The notes below the pieces were generated by a model. That model was given only the letters and a program-made list of their open reading frames with translations. It was not told the origin of the DNA and searched no databases. The translations under genes were made by a program, and so were the position numbers. Source: Gordonia spumicola (lineage in GTDB: Bacteria > Actinomycetota > Actinomycetes > Mycobacteriales > Mycobacteriaceae). From it: a stretch of DNA of 64,000 nucleotides. Where the stretch lies: the NCBI RefSeq assembly GCF_009932475.1, contig NZ_BJOV01000005.1, positions 1,550,001-1,614,000 on the forward strand. Direction: 5' to 3'. Positions within the stretch are counted from its first letter, which is position 1, and the number at the start of each line of letters is the position of its first letter. This document shows, piece after piece, positions 9,785 through 18,761 of the stretch.

Positions 9785-9866
9785 TGCCCCGGGCCGGACT
9801 CGAACCGGCACCCCGTGAGAGACCGCATTTTGAGTGCGGCGCGTCTGCCAATTTCGCCACCGGGGC
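9785..9866 (-). tRNA. tRNA-Leu(CAA)
   Basis: 82 nt read on the minus strand. The acceptor arms GCCCCGG (from 9866) and CCGGGGC (ending 9786) pair perfectly, with discriminator A at 9785. The anticodon stem CCGCA/TGCGG holds the loop CTCAAAA, giving anticodon CAA. A long variable arm and the GGTTCGAGTCC T-arm identify a class II leucine tRNA. No 3' CCA is encoded. Confidence 0.95.
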
Positions 9867-9993
9867 AGGTGTAACTGTGCGAGGCACAAGCATACGGACC
9901 CACCGCGGTCGATTTCCAGTCGGGTCGGTCGTGCACTGCGCCAAGACAATCGGGCCACGACAATCGAGTCTCGACTATGACGGTCGCTACCCT

Positions 9994-9999
9994 TATTGT
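9994..9999 (+). promoter_or_regulatory. Possible -10 element for the CocE-type hydrolase
   Basis: TATTGT lies 81 bp upstream of the ATG at 10081 in the 214-bp gap between tRNA-Leu and the hydrolase gene. It is the only good TANNNT match near the gene; no convincing -35 hexamer accompanies it. Confidence 0.35.
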
Positions 10000-10080
10000 T
10001 ACCTGAGAGTCAGATCACGGACCGGTCGCGAAACCGTCACGACCGCGGGCTGGTCGACCGTAGTTCGGGGAGGAAGTCGC

Positions 10081-12138
10081 ATGCGCGCATCACGCCGTGT
10101 CGTTCGGCAGTTGTTGGTTCTCATGGTCACCGCGATCACCGTCGTCGCCGGTGTCGGGCTGTCGGCCGCGGCGTCGGGTGACGCGAACGCCGAACTGTCC
10201 GGGGCGCTCGGCGCCAAGTGGACGCGTACACAGGACGGCCCGCAGAAGTACGCCGGGTACACGGTGAAGCCCGACGTCCCGATCCGGATGAGCGACGGAA
10301 CGATCCTGCGCGGCAATCTGATCCGGCCCACCGGACGCGACGGGCGCCCGGTGAGCGAGAAGCTGCCGACGATCGTGAACATGACGCCGTACACGAAGAT
10401 GGTGTCGGCGCTCGCGACCGAGGTCATGAACTACCCGGCACTGGTGCCGCAGCTGATCGAGCTCCTCAACGCGATCAATCTCCAAGGCACGTTCCTGTCC
10501 GGCTACAACGAACTCGTCGGCGCACTGCGCGGCGGTCTGATCAACACGTTCGCCTACGACCCGAAGCTCATCAAGAGCGGCTACAACATGCTCGTCGTCG
10601 ACGTCCGCGGCACCGGCTTCTCCCAGGGCGACTGGCAGGTGTTCGGAAGCCGCGAACGCAAGGACACCGTCGAGGTCATCGACTGGGTGAAGAAGCAGTC
10701 GTGGGACAACGGCAAGGTCGGCATGGCCGGCGTGTCCTATTCCGCGATCAACCAGCTGCAGGCAGCGTCGGACGCCCCGGGCCAGCTCGGCGCGATCTTC
10801 CCGATCGTCCCCGGCGCGGACCTCACACAGGACGTCATCGCCCCCGGCGGCGGCGTCGGCATGGGCTTCCTCGCCCCCTGGCTCGGCCTGGTGAACGGCA
10901 CCAAGCTCATCCCGAACGTCGCATCGATGCTCAACGGCACGTTCGACTGGAAGTGGCTGGGCGACCGCGTCAAAGACCCGCTCACCTACTTCGACGTCAT
11001 GATCGAGGCCCTCACCACCCGCACTCCGAAGGGTCTTCACGGCACGACGAAGGCCCTCGTCACCGCGGGCTCGGAACGACGCAAGTCGCTGTACACCGAT
11101 CTGTCGAAGGTGCAGACTCCGACGTTCGCGATCGGCGGCTGGAACGACCTGTTCACCTTCAGTGAATCGCGCCTGCTCACGAACCTGACGTCGTTGAACG
11201 ACGGGCAGCGCAAGCTGATCATGGACGACGGCTACCACATCACGTCGGGCTCGAACTTCGGACAGCCCGGCTACCCGCCCCGTCTGGATGTGCTCGCCCG
11301 CGCCTGGTACGACAAGTGGCTCAAGGGCATCGACAACGGCATCGACCGCTACTCCCCCGCGACTCTGTCTCAGGAACCGAGCGGCACGTTCGTCCAGGGG
11401 CCGACGTTCCCGCTCCCCGGGCATCAGCGCCAGCGGCAGTACCTGTCGGGACGCCCGTCGCACACCACGTCCACGCCCGTCGCGGGCGACGGATCCCTGT
11501 CGGCCGACGCTCCCTCGGCACGCGCGACGCGTCAGGTGAAGCCCGGGCTGTCGACCGTCTGCAGCCGAGACGGCGCCCAGTCCGCCGCGGGCATCACAGC
11601 CCTGTTCGACTTCTGTGCACGCGACTCCCGCGTCTCCGAGATCGCCGCGCAGACGTTCACGTCGGCCCCAGCGAGAGTCGCGACCACCATCAGCGGGACG
11701 CCCGTCGTCCACCTGCGTCAACGCCTCAGCGCGACGGACGGATACTGGCACGCGACGGTCAACGTCGTCTCGCCCGACGGACGGTCGACGACGGTCTCGA
11801 TGGGTCAGCTGATGGTGTCGTTGCGCGCACTGGACCGCCAGCGCACGACGTTCGCGCCGAACGGCGACGTCATCGACGCGATCCCGCTGCTGTCGATCGA
11901 CGACTACCGGCCGGTCCGTCCCGGGCAGGTCCTCACCATCGACATCCCGATGACGGCGACCCAGGCCAAACTGCGGCCGGGCGACCGTCTGCGCGTTGAC
12001 CTCTACGCCTTCAACTTCCCCAAGGGCGTGCCGCTCGGTCCGGAACTGTGGTCGTCGCAGCTGCGCCCGCAGTACATCGAGATCGATCCGGCCGCGCCGA
12101 GCTGGGTGAACGTCCCCGTCTCACGGCCGTTGCCGTGA
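10081..12138 (+). CDS. Secreted CocE/NonD family alpha/beta hydrolase (X-Pro dipeptidyl-peptidase fold)
   Basis: 685 residues. An N-terminal Sec signal (MRASRRVVRQ, hydrophobic core, cleavage near SAAASG) predicts export. The catalytic domain has nucleophile S219 in GVSYSA, D356 in GGWNDLF and H386 in DGYHIT; their spacing matches cocaine esterase and X-Pro peptidases (S15 family). The DVRGTGFSQGDW oxyanion-hole segment and the C-terminal jelly-roll (RPGQVLTIDIPMTATQAKLR) are also typical. It probably cleaves an ester or acyl-peptide substrate at the cell surface; specificity is unknown. The ATG at 10081 is preceded by GAGGAAG. An extra segment of about 40 residues (SALATEVMNYPALVPQLIEL) inserted before the nucleophile is unusual. 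The stop overlaps the cutC start (GTGA). Confidence 0.9.
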   Translation: MRASRRVVRQLLVLMVTAITVVAGVGLSAAASGDANAELSGALGAKWTRTQDGPQKYAGYTVKPDVPIRMSDGTILRGNLIRPTGRDGRPVSEKLPTIVNMTPYTKMVSALATEVMNYPALVPQLIELLNAINLQGTFLSGYNELVGALRGGLINTFAYDPKLIKSGYNMLVVDVRGTGFSQGDWQVFGSRERKDTVEVIDWVKKQSWDNGKVGMAGVSYSAINQLQAASDAPGQLGAIFPIVPGADLTQDVIAPGGGVGMGFLAPWLGLVNGTKLIPNVASMLNGTFDWKWLGDRVKDPLTYFDVMIEALTTRTPKGLHGTTKALVTAGSERRKSLYTDLSKVQTPTFAIGGWNDLFTFSESRLLTNLTSLNDGQRKLIMDDGYHITSGSNFGQPGYPPRLDVLARAWYDKWLKGIDNGIDRYSPATLSQEPSGTFVQGPTFPLPGHQRQRQYLSGRPSHTTSTPVAGDGSLSADAPSARATRQVKPGLSTVCSRDGAQSAAGITALFDFCARDSRVSEIAAQTFTSAPARVATTISGTPVVHLRQRLSATDGYWHATVNVVSPDGRSTTVSMGQLMVSLRALDRQRTTFAPNGDVIDAIPLLSIDDYRPVRPGQVLTIDIPMTATQAKLRPGDRLRVDLYAFNFPKGVPLGPELWSSQLRPQYIEIDPAAPSWVNVPVSRPLP

Positions 12139-12845
12139 CCGCGCTGGAGATCGCGGTGCAGGACGCCGCGGGCGCGGCGATCGCGCTGGCGGGCGGAGCC
12201 GACCGGGTGGAGCTGTGCGCCGCACTCGGCGTCACGGGCGGGCTCACGCCCTCGCCGGGGACGATCGCGGCGGCCGTCGCGACCGGCATCGATGTACACG
12301 CGCTGATCCGCAATCGGCCCGGCGGATTCGTGTACTCGCCCGATGAGGTCGCGGTGCTCGCCGACGACGTGCGGCGGGCCGTCGACCTGGGTGCGACCGG
12401 GGTCGTGATCGGTGCGCTGCGTCCCGACGGCGCCCTCGACGCGACGGCCACGGCAGCGCTTCTCGACGCGGCGGGCGACGCCGACGTGACGTTCCATCGG
12501 GCGTTCGACACGGTCGCCGATCCCGTCGGGACACTGGAACGGCTCGCCGACATCGGCGTCCTCCGGGTGCTCACGTCGGGCGGTGCGGCACGGGCCGGTG
12601 ACGGCATCGACGCGCTCGCCGCACTCGTGGCCGCCGACACGGGGGTCGAGATCATGGCGGGCGGAGGCGTCACTCCCGATGCGATCGGGGCGTTGATCGC
12701 GATCGGCGTCGACGCCGTCCACCTGTCGGCCAAGACCGTCGTCGCCGACCCGGGCGTCACCGGTCCGGGCGGCGGGTCCGGCGGCGGCCTCGAGGTGACC
12801 GATCCGGCGATCGTCGCCGCCGCGCGGTCCTACGCGAAGAGGTAG
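12135..12845 (+). CDS. cutC: CutC family protein
   Basis: 236 residues, a TIM-barrel protein of the CutC family: LEIAVQDAAGAAIALAGGAD, RVELCAALGVTGGLTPSPG, IRNRPGGFVYS, FHRAFDTV, LTSGG and MAGGGVTPDAI are hallmarks. The family was named for copper homeostasis in E. coli but its biochemical role is still debated. The GTG start at 12135 overlaps the stop of the secreted hydrolase by four bases, so the two are translated together although nothing obvious links their functions. The 3' end overlaps by 16 bp the convergent membrane-protein gene. A Gly-rich stretch (TGPGGGSGGGLEV) near the C-terminus replaces the usual loop. Confidence 0.88.
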   Translation: MTALEIAVQDAAGAAIALAGGADRVELCAALGVTGGLTPSPGTIAAAVATGIDVHALIRNRPGGFVYSPDEVAVLADDVRRAVDLGATGVVIGALRPDGALDATATAALLDAAGDADVTFHRAFDTVADPVGTLERLADIGVLRVLTSGGAARAGDGIDALAALVAADTGVEIMAGGGVTPDAIGALIAIGVDAVHLSAKTVVADPGVTGPGGGSGGGLEVTDPAIVAAARSYAKR

Positions 12846-13303
12846 CCCGCCTCGAGCGCGCCGGACGAGACCAGCGCGCGGAAGTCGTCGCCGATCGTCA
12901 CCGTGTAGAGCGGGACCGAGTCGAGGTCCTTGACCTCGAAGTCGGCGAGGCACACGTCGCCGCCGAGGCGGCGCAGCCCGTCGAGGTACGTGGTGGCGAG
13001 GGGCGATCCGTCGGTGTCGTCGGCGTCGTACAGTGCGACGGGCGCGCCGAATCGGATCTGCGACGATCCTCCCGCGGTGCGCGTGACACAGTCGACCGTG
13101 ACCGCTCCGCTCGCGGTGATCGTCGACCGTGCCGCGAACCCGTAGACGATCGCGACGGTGCTTGCGGCGACGAAGACGAGCACCGCGACGACGCTGCCGA
13201 CGCGGATCGGCCATCGGTAGCGTCGCTGCCACGACTTCGGCGGGAGCTGTGGGCCCTGCGGCAGGTGGAACCGGACGTCGACCGGCATGTTCGGCGCCGT
13301 CAT
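12830..13303 (-). CDS. Single-pass membrane protein of unknown function
   Basis: 157 residues; I do not recognise a family. A Pro-rich cytoplasmic head (MTAPNMPVDVRFHLPQGPQL) is followed by one membrane segment at about residues 34-58 and an extracytoplasmic domain with two cysteines (VDCVTRT and DVCLADF) that could pair. The start overlaps the tesB stop (ATGA), so it is the last gene of a tesB transcript, and the end overlaps cutC antisense by 16 bp. Confidence 0.75.
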   Translation of the reverse strand: MTAPNMPVDVRFHLPQGPQLPPKSWQRRYRWPIRVGSVVAVLVFVAASTVAIVYGFAARSTITASGAVTVDCVTRTAGGSSQIRFGAPVALYDADDTDGSPLATTYLDGLRRLGGDVCLADFEVKDLDSVPLYTVTIGDDFRALVSSGALEAGYLFA

Positions 13304-14190
13304 GACCGCGAGGGGAAGTGCTTGATGAGGGCCTCCTGGACGACCGACGCGGCGAGCGTCCCGTCACGCATGAAGTAACGTCCCGAGCCGATGCCGCGCG
13401 ACCCGGCGGCGACCGGCGATTCGGTGGCGTACAGCAGCCAGTCGTCGAACCGGAACTCGCGGTGGAACCAGATCGAATGGTTGACGGTAGCCGCGAACAG
13501 CCGGTCGATTCCCCACGACAGGCCGTGCGTGGTGATGATCGAGTCGAGGACCGTAGTGTCGGACGAGTACGCGAGTGCGCCCATGTGCAGGAGCGGGTCG
13601 TCGGGCATCGGACCGTCGGTCTTCATCCACGCCCGATTGTGGTTGAGCTGTTCGCCGGTGCCCTTCATCTTCCACGTCGGCGCGTTCGCGAACCGGACGT
13701 CGATCGGGTGGAGCGCGTTGACGAACGCCGCGACGGTGTCCTCGTACCCTTCGAAGTGCTCGCTGATCGGCGGCAGATCCTCGGGGTACGGGACCGACGG
13801 GATGTCGACGGCGTGCTCGAGGCCGGCCTTGTTGTCCTGGAAGGCGACGAGCATGGTGAAGATCACCTCGTCGTCCTGCATGGCGGTGACCTGCCGGTTG
13901 GCGAACGCCTTGCTCTCGCGGAACCTGTCGACGTGGTATTCGATCGGCTTGCTGACGTCGCCGCCGCGGATGAAGTGCGCGTGCAGCGCGTGCACGGGCG
14001 GCGTGCCCTTGGTGAGGGATCGGCCCGCCGCGACGAGCCCTTGGCCGAGCAGTTGGCCGCCGAAGGTGCGGGCCATGACCTGGTCCGGATGCCTGCCGAG
14101 GTAGATGTCGTCGTCGACGCGCTCCACGTCGAGCAGTTCGAGGAGGGTGCGCAGGTCGTCGGACTGTTCGGTCACCGGGACGTCGATCAT
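13300..14190 (-). CDS. tesB: Acyl-CoA thioesterase II
   Basis: 296 residues. TesB hydrolyses acyl-CoA to free acid and CoA. Two hot-dog domains are visible: N-terminal DIYLGRHPDQVMARTFGGQLLGQ and VHALHAHFIRGGDVSKPIEY; C-terminal LAYSSDTTVLDS, HSIWFHREFRFDDWLLYATE and the conserved catalytic Asp/Thr/Gln set (D in SSDTT, Q in SVVQEAL). I prefer the ATG at 14190. An in-frame GTG at 14214 would run the coding region into a 15-bp hairpin that looks like the pyk terminator. Followed, with overlap, by a small membrane protein gene. Confidence 0.94.
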   Translation of the reverse strand: MIDVPVTEQSDDLRTLLELLDVERVDDDIYLGRHPDQVMARTFGGQLLGQGLVAAGRSLTKGTPPVHALHAHFIRGGDVSKPIEYHVDRFRESKAFANRQVTAMQDDEVIFTMLVAFQDNKAGLEHAVDIPSVPYPEDLPPISEHFEGYEDTVAAFVNALHPIDVRFANAPTWKMKGTGEQLNHNRAWMKTDGPMPDDPLLHMGALAYSSDTTVLDSIITTHGLSWGIDRLFAATVNHSIWFHREFRFDDWLLYATESPVAAGSRGIGSGRYFMRDGTLAASVVQEALIKHFPSRS

Positions 14191-14205
14191 GCCCCAACCA
14201 TAAAC

Positions 14206-14240
14206 GACGCGCACCGTCCCTGGTCGGGACGGTGCGCGTC
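14206..14240. terminator. Hairpin terminator after pyk
   Basis: Perfect 15-bp arms GACGCGCACCGTCCC (14206-14220) and GGGACGGTGCGCGTC (14226-14240) around a TGGTC loop, starting 14 bp past the pyk stop. There is no T-run, which is common for actinobacterial terminators. Confidence 0.75.
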
Positions 14241-14254
14241 GGTCGTGCCGGTGG

Positions 14255-15688
14255 TCAGTGGTCCTGTTCGCCGATCCGGTGGACGTGGACGAAGTTGGTC
14301 GACCCGACGACGGCCGCGGGCGCGCCCGCGACGATCACGACCACGTCGCCGTTCTTGAAGTTCCCGCTCTTGACGAGCATCTCGTCGACGAGGTTGATCA
14401 TCTCGTCGGTGTGCTGCAGTCGGACGACGAGCTGCGGCTGCACACCCCAGCTGACGGAGAGATAGTTGCTCGTCGACTCGGTGGTCGTGAACGCGAACAG
14501 CGGGACGCGCGAGTGCAGGCGAGCCACGCGCCGGGCGGTGTCGCCTGATTCAGTGAACGCGATGATGGCGTCGACGTTGAGGCGCTCGGCGATGTCGCGT
14601 GCCGCGTAGGTGACGACGCCGCGGCGCGTGCGCGGGACGTGCTTGAGCGGCGGGACGTCCCGGCTGCCGCCTTCGGCGACTTCGACGATCCGGGCCATCG
14701 TGCGGACGGTCTCGTGCGGGTACTTGCCGACCGAGGTCTCGCCGGACAGCATGACTGCGTCGGCACCGTCGAGGACCGCGTTGGCGACGTCGGACGCCTC
14801 GGCACGCGTGGGGCGGGAGTTCTCGATCATCGAGTCGAGCATCTGCGTCGCGACGATGACCGGCTTGGCGTTCTCGCGGGCCATCTGGATGGCACGCTTC
14901 TGAACGAGCGGGACCTGTTCGAGGGGCATCTCGACGCCGAGGTCGCCGCGGGCGACCATGATCGCGTCGAATGCGAGGACGACGGCTTCGAGGTTGTCGA
15001 TGGCCTCGGGCTTCTCGAGTTTGGCGATGACGGGCACGCGGCGTCCGACACGGTCCATCACCTCGTGGACGAGTTCGATGTCGGCGGGGCTGCGGACGAA
15101 CGACAGTGCGACCATGTCGACGCCGAGTTCGAGGGCGAACTCGAGGTCGGCGATGTCCTTCTCGGACAGCGCGGGCACCGAGATGTTCATGCCGGGCATC
15201 GACAGGCCCTTGTTGTTGCTGACCGTACCGCCTTCGGTGACGGTGCAGACGACGTCGTTGCCGTCGACGCTGTCGACGGTGAGTCCGACCTTGCCGTCGT
15301 CGACGAGGAGTCGGTCGCCCGGCCGCGCGTCGACGGCCAGGTTCTTGTAGGTGGTCGACACGCGATCGTGGTCGCCGATGACGTCGTCGACGGTGATGCG
15401 GACCTGCTCACCGTCGTTCCAGTCGACGGCGCCGTTGGGCCGACCGTTGTCCTCGAACTTGCCGAGGCGGATCTTCGGGCCCTGCAGGTCGGCGAGGATG
15501 CCCACCGTCTTGCCGACCTTCGCGCTCGCCGCGCGCACCGTGTCGTAGACGCTCCGGTGGTCGCTGTGGGCTCCGTGGCTGAAGTTCAGTCGCGCGACGT
15601 TCATTCCGCATTCGACGAGTGCGGTGACACTCTCTTCAGTATTGGTAGCAGGGCCCAGGGTACAAACGATCTTGGTTCGACGAGTCAC
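14255..15688 (-). CDS. pyk: Pyruvate kinase
   Basis: 477 residues, full length. Converts phosphoenolpyruvate and ADP to pyruvate and ATP. Signatures: RRTKIVCTLGPAT, VARLNFSHG, AKLEKPEAIDNLE with the active-site Lys, and MVARGDLGVEMPLEQVPLVQ. The C-terminal domain (residues 340-470) is complete. The GTG at 15688 gives the standard N-terminus MTRRTKIVCTLG. It is separated from lgt upstream by 88 bp and closed by a strong hairpin downstream, so it is probably its own transcription unit. Confidence 0.97.
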   Translation of the reverse strand: MTRRTKIVCTLGPATNTEESVTALVECGMNVARLNFSHGAHSDHRSVYDTVRAASAKVGKTVGILADLQGPKIRLGKFEDNGRPNGAVDWNDGEQVRITVDDVIGDHDRVSTTYKNLAVDARPGDRLLVDDGKVGLTVDSVDGNDVVCTVTEGGTVSNNKGLSMPGMNISVPALSEKDIADLEFALELGVDMVALSFVRSPADIELVHEVMDRVGRRVPVIAKLEKPEAIDNLEAVVLAFDAIMVARGDLGVEMPLEQVPLVQKRAIQMARENAKPVIVATQMLDSMIENSRPTRAEASDVANAVLDGADAVMLSGETSVGKYPHETVRTMARIVEVAEGGSRDVPPLKHVPRTRRGVVTYAARDIAERLNVDAIIAFTESGDTARRVARLHSRVPLFAFTTTESTSNYLSVSWGVQPQLVVRLQHTDEMINLVDEMLVKSGNFKNGDVVVIVAGAPAAVVGSTNFVHVHRIGEQDH

Positions 15689-15776
15689 CGTTCAAGGCTA
15701 TCGGTCCGGCGCTGACATTCCGAACCTACTGGCGAGTATGTGGAGACGTTCACCGCAAGTTCGCCGCGGGATGGTC

Positions 15777-17948
15777 TCAGGCGTCGTCCTCGGGAGCCGC
15801 TGGACGGATCTCGATGGCTCCCGCCGACCATCCCGGGTTCTCTTCGACGACGGTGATCGCGTCCAGGTCGGAGCTCGACGACACCGTGTACGACTCGGTC
15901 CCCTCGTGCGCGACGATCAGCGGCTGCGCTCCCGCCCGCACCTCCTCCACCGTCGGCACCTCGGGCCCCGCGATCTCATCGTCGTCCCCGACGACGACCG
16001 CACTCACATCCCCTGTGCCGTCGTTTGTGACCACTATGTGGTCACGATCTACGGCAGAAGCGTCAGCATCATCAGACTCGACAACGGCCTCAGCCTCGAC
16101 AACAGCAGCGTCACCCTCAGCTCCGCCAGTTGTGTCACTATGCACGCCCAAACTGGCGGACGAAACCTCAACCTCGCCCACCGACTCCTCAGCAGCCTCA
16201 TCGACCACAAGGTCACCGGACTCGACAGCATCAGTCGCAACATCCTCTATGCCGTCGTTTGCGACCACTATGTGGTCACGATCTACGGCGCTGACGTCAG
16301 CGTCGTCAGACGAGACCTCAGCAGCCTCGTCCACCACAGCGGCACCGGACTCAACGACAGGGGTCTCGACAGTGTCATCCACAGCAGGCTCCGCAACAAC
16401 AGCGTCACTGGGCTCGACGACGGAAGTCTCGACGGCGTCGCTCTCAACTGGATCCTCGACGACAGCATCACTCGACTCGACGACGGGAGTCACGACATCC
16501 TCGTCCCGAGCAGGCTCCTCAACGACAGCGGCACTGGACTCGCCGGCGCCCGCCTGTGTGCCGTCGTTTGTGACCACTATGTGGTCAGAATCTACGGCAG
16601 AAGCAGTTGCATCGTCAGACGCAACCTCGCCCGCCGAGTCCCCTGAAGCCTCATCGACCACGGCCTCGCCGGACTCGGCAGGGGAAGCCTCGGCCGGCTC
16701 CTCCTCAGCCACCTCCGGAACCACAGCGTCAGCTGACTCGACAGCATCGGCCGCAACCTCGTATGTGCCGTCGTTTGTGACCACTATGTGGTCAGAATCT
16801 GCGGCAGAAGCAGTTGCATCGTCAGGCGCGACCTCACCAGCCTCATCACCCACGGCATCATCGGACTCGACGACGGAACTGTCGCCGGTCTCGTCGTCGG
16901 CGACAACAGCGTCGGGGTCAGTGGACTCGACGGCCTCCGGCGCCCTCGCCCACTCCGAGTCCGCACTGACGACATCGGACACGACGGGCTCGTCGACGAC
17001 AGGCTCGTCGGTCTCCGGGATGTAGCCGACTTCGCCTTCGGCGGCGAGTGCTTCGGCGCGTTCGGGACGGAAGACGGAGAGTCCTTCTTCACGTCCTCTC
17101 GGCGCCATGACGACGTAGAGTGCCGCGCCGAGGAAGACGAGGGCGGCGACGAGGACGTTCACTCGGAGACCGAGGATGTGGGTCGCCTCGTCGGTGCGCA
17201 TCAGTTCGATCCAGAAGCGGCCCGCACAGTATCCGGCGACGTACATGGCGAACAGTCGGCCGTGGCCGATGCGGAAACGCCGGTCGACGAAGACGAGGAG
17301 CCCGACGATCAGCAGATTCCAGACGAGCTCGTACAGGAACGTCGGGTGCACCACTCCGACGACGTGACCGTTGGAGACGCCGTCGATGACGGAGACGCCT
17401 GTCGCGCCGGTGTCCGGGTTGACACGCTGGTACAACTCGAGACCCCACGGGAGGTTCGTCGAGTCGCCGTACAGCTCCTGGTTGAAGTAGTTGCCGACTC
17501 GACCGATGGCCTGCGCCGCGAGGATGGCGGGTGCGAGAGCGTCACCGAACGGCGGGAGTTTGATGCCCTTCCAGCGGCAGCCGACCCACGCGCCGACACC
17601 GCCGAGCGCGACCGCGCCCCAGATGCCGAGGCCACCGTCCCACACCTGGAAGACGGCTCCGAAGCCCTTCCCGTTCTCGCCGAAGTAGCGCCACCAGTCG
17701 GTGATGACGTGGTACAGACGTCCACCGACGAGCCCGAACGGCACGGCGATGAGCGCGACGTCGAGGACATCGCCCGGCTGACCGCCGCGGGCCTGCCACC
17801 GGCGGTCGCCCCACCAGACGGCGAGGATGATGCCGACGATGATGCAGAGCGCGTACGCGCGGAGCGGGAACGGACCGAGATGCCACACGCCTTGCGGCGG
17901 GCTCGGGATATAGGCGAGGACGACGTCTCCTGCAGTCACAGGTGTCAC
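15777..17948 (-). CDS. lgt: Prolipoprotein diacylglyceryl transferase with a 420-residue acidic repeat tail
   Basis: 723 residues, against about 270-300 for the enzyme itself. Residues 1 to about 300 are a normal Lgt, the membrane enzyme that moves diacylglycerol from phosphatidylglycerol to the lipobox Cys: GPFPLRAYALCIIVGIILAV, GGRLYHVITDWWRYF, WDGGLGIWGAVALG, the Lgt signature around AQAIGRVGNYFNQELYG, and VHPTFLYELVWN. After MAPRGREEGLSVF a long Asp/Glu/Ala/Val/Ser-rich, probably disordered cytoplasmic tail follows, containing four copies of DHIVVxNDG. The tail is lower in GC and uses rare codons such as ATA in every repeat. The start is GTG at 17948, with a GTG three codons later better placed behind AGGG. 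It lies 15 bp after trpA, as in mycobacteria. Confidence 0.95.
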   Translation of the reverse strand: MTPVTAGDVVLAYIPSPPQGVWHLGPFPLRAYALCIIVGIILAVWWGDRRWQARGGQPGDVLDVALIAVPFGLVGGRLYHVITDWWRYFGENGKGFGAVFQVWDGGLGIWGAVALGGVGAWVGCRWKGIKLPPFGDALAPAILAAQAIGRVGNYFNQELYGDSTNLPWGLELYQRVNPDTGATGVSVIDGVSNGHVVGVVHPTFLYELVWNLLIVGLLVFVDRRFRIGHGRLFAMYVAGYCAGRFWIELMRTDEATHILGLRVNVLVAALVFLGAALYVVMAPRGREEGLSVFRPERAEALAAEGEVGYIPETDEPVVDEPVVSDVVSADSEWARAPEAVESTDPDAVVADDETGDSSVVESDDAVGDEAGEVAPDDATASAADSDHIVVTNDGTYEVAADAVESADAVVPEVAEEEPAEASPAESGEAVVDEASGDSAGEVASDDATASAVDSDHIVVTNDGTQAGAGESSAAVVEEPARDEDVVTPVVESSDAVVEDPVESDAVETSVVEPSDAVVAEPAVDDTVETPVVESGAAVVDEAAEVSSDDADVSAVDRDHIVVANDGIEDVATDAVESGDLVVDEAAEESVGEVEVSSASLGVHSDTTGGAEGDAAVVEAEAVVESDDADASAVDRDHIVVTNDGTGDVSAVVVGDDDEIAGPEVPTVEEVRAGAQPLIVAHEGTESYTVSSSSDLDAITVVEENPGWSAGAIEIRPAAPEDDA
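16029..16793. repeat. Four in-frame repeats in lgt, each centred on the palindrome GACCACTATGTGGTC
   Basis: The 15-bp perfect palindrome (6-bp arms around TAT) occurs at 16029-16043, 16263-16277, 16572-16586 and 16779-16793. Each copy is embedded in a conserved segment of about 40-60 bp (GTCGTTTG before, GATCT or GAATCT plus ACGGC after). Spacings are 234, 309 and 207 bp, all multiples of three. On the lgt strand each encodes DHIVV(T/A)NDG with identical rare codons, so nucleotide identity is kept beyond what the protein needs. Confidence 0.9.
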
Positions 17949-17963
17949 CCTAATGCACGCCTG

Positions 17964-18761
17964 TCAGACGCGGGCCCGGCGCACTCCCTGTGCCAGTTCC
18001 TCGACCAGCGCCGCAACCGCCTTCTGGCTCTCGCTCGCGGCGCTGACGATCGCCGATCCGACGATCACGCCGTCAGCGTATGCGCCGATCTCGGCGGCCT
18101 GGTCCCCGCTCCGGACGCCGAGGCCGACGCCGATCGGAATGTCCGACACCTCCCGCACACGACGGCACAATTCCGGCGCCGCACTCGACACCGTCGACCG
18201 GGCGCCCGTGACGCCCATCGTGGACGCCGCGTACACGAAGCCCCGGCAACTCTCGACGGTCATGGCGAGCCGCTCGGGCGTCGACGACGGGGCGACCAGG
18301 TAGATCCGGTCGAGGTCGTGAGCGTCCGACGCCGCGTGCCATTGCGCCCCCTCGTCGGGGATCAGGTCGGGCGTGATGATGCCGAGACCGCCCGCGGACG
18401 CCAGGTCGCGAGCGAACGCGTCGACGCCGTACTTGAGGATCAGGTTCCAGTAGCTCATCACGACAGGCTTGGCGCCCGCCGACGCGACGACCTCGGCGGC
18501 GGCGAAGACGTCCCGCACGCGGGTCCCGTTGGCGAGCGCCCGGATCGCGGCCTGCGCCACCGTCGGACCGTCCATCACCGGGTCGGAGTACGGGATGCCG
18601 AGCTCGACGACGTCGCAGCCCGCGGACACCATGGTCCGCAGCGTCTCATGCGAGCCCGGCAGATCCGGGAAGCCGACGGGCAGATAGCCGATGAGGGCCG
18701 CGCGGTTGTCGTCGCGGCAGGCGGCAAACGTGTCGCCCAGGCGGGATGCGGGTGCGGTCAC
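17964..18761 (-). CDS. trpA: Tryptophan synthase alpha subunit
   Basis: 265 residues. Cleaves indole-3-glycerol phosphate to indole, which is channelled to TrpB. The catalytic Glu and Asp are in [19 protein letters not shown]; phosphate-binding [12 protein letters not shown] and VIVGSAIV are also present, as is [11 protein letters not shown] near the N-terminus. The GTG at 18761 overlaps the trpB stop by four bases (GTGA), giving the usual coupled synthesis of the two subunits; lgt follows 15 bp downstream. Confidence 0.96.
   Translation of the reverse strand: MTAPASRLGDTFAACRDDNRAALIGYLPVGFPDLPGSHETLRTMVSAGCDVVELGIPYSDPVMDGPTVAQAAIRALANGTRVRDVFAAAEVVASAGAKPVVMSYWNLILKYGVDAFARDLASAGGLGIITPDLIPDEGAQWHAASDAHDLDRIYLVAPSSTPERLAMTVESCRGFVYAASTMGVTGARSTVSSAAPELCRRVREVSDIPIGVGLGVRSGDQAAEIGAYADGVIVGSAIVSAASESQKAVAALVEELAQGVRRARV

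Noticed and set aside
8224..10080. N-terminal extension of the CocE-type hydrolase over livK, pdtaR and the tRNA
   Set aside because: It is antisense to three well-supported genes. The ATG at 10081 has a ribosome site and begins a signal peptide.
14191..14214. GTG at 14214 as the tesB start
   Set aside because: It would place coding sequence in the 15-bp hairpin ending pyk, and the conserved TesB domain does not need those eight residues.
16029..16793. Repeats in lgt considered as a CRISPR array
   Set aside because: Spacings are unequal (234, 309, 207 bp), all multiples of three, and the sequence is coding throughout.
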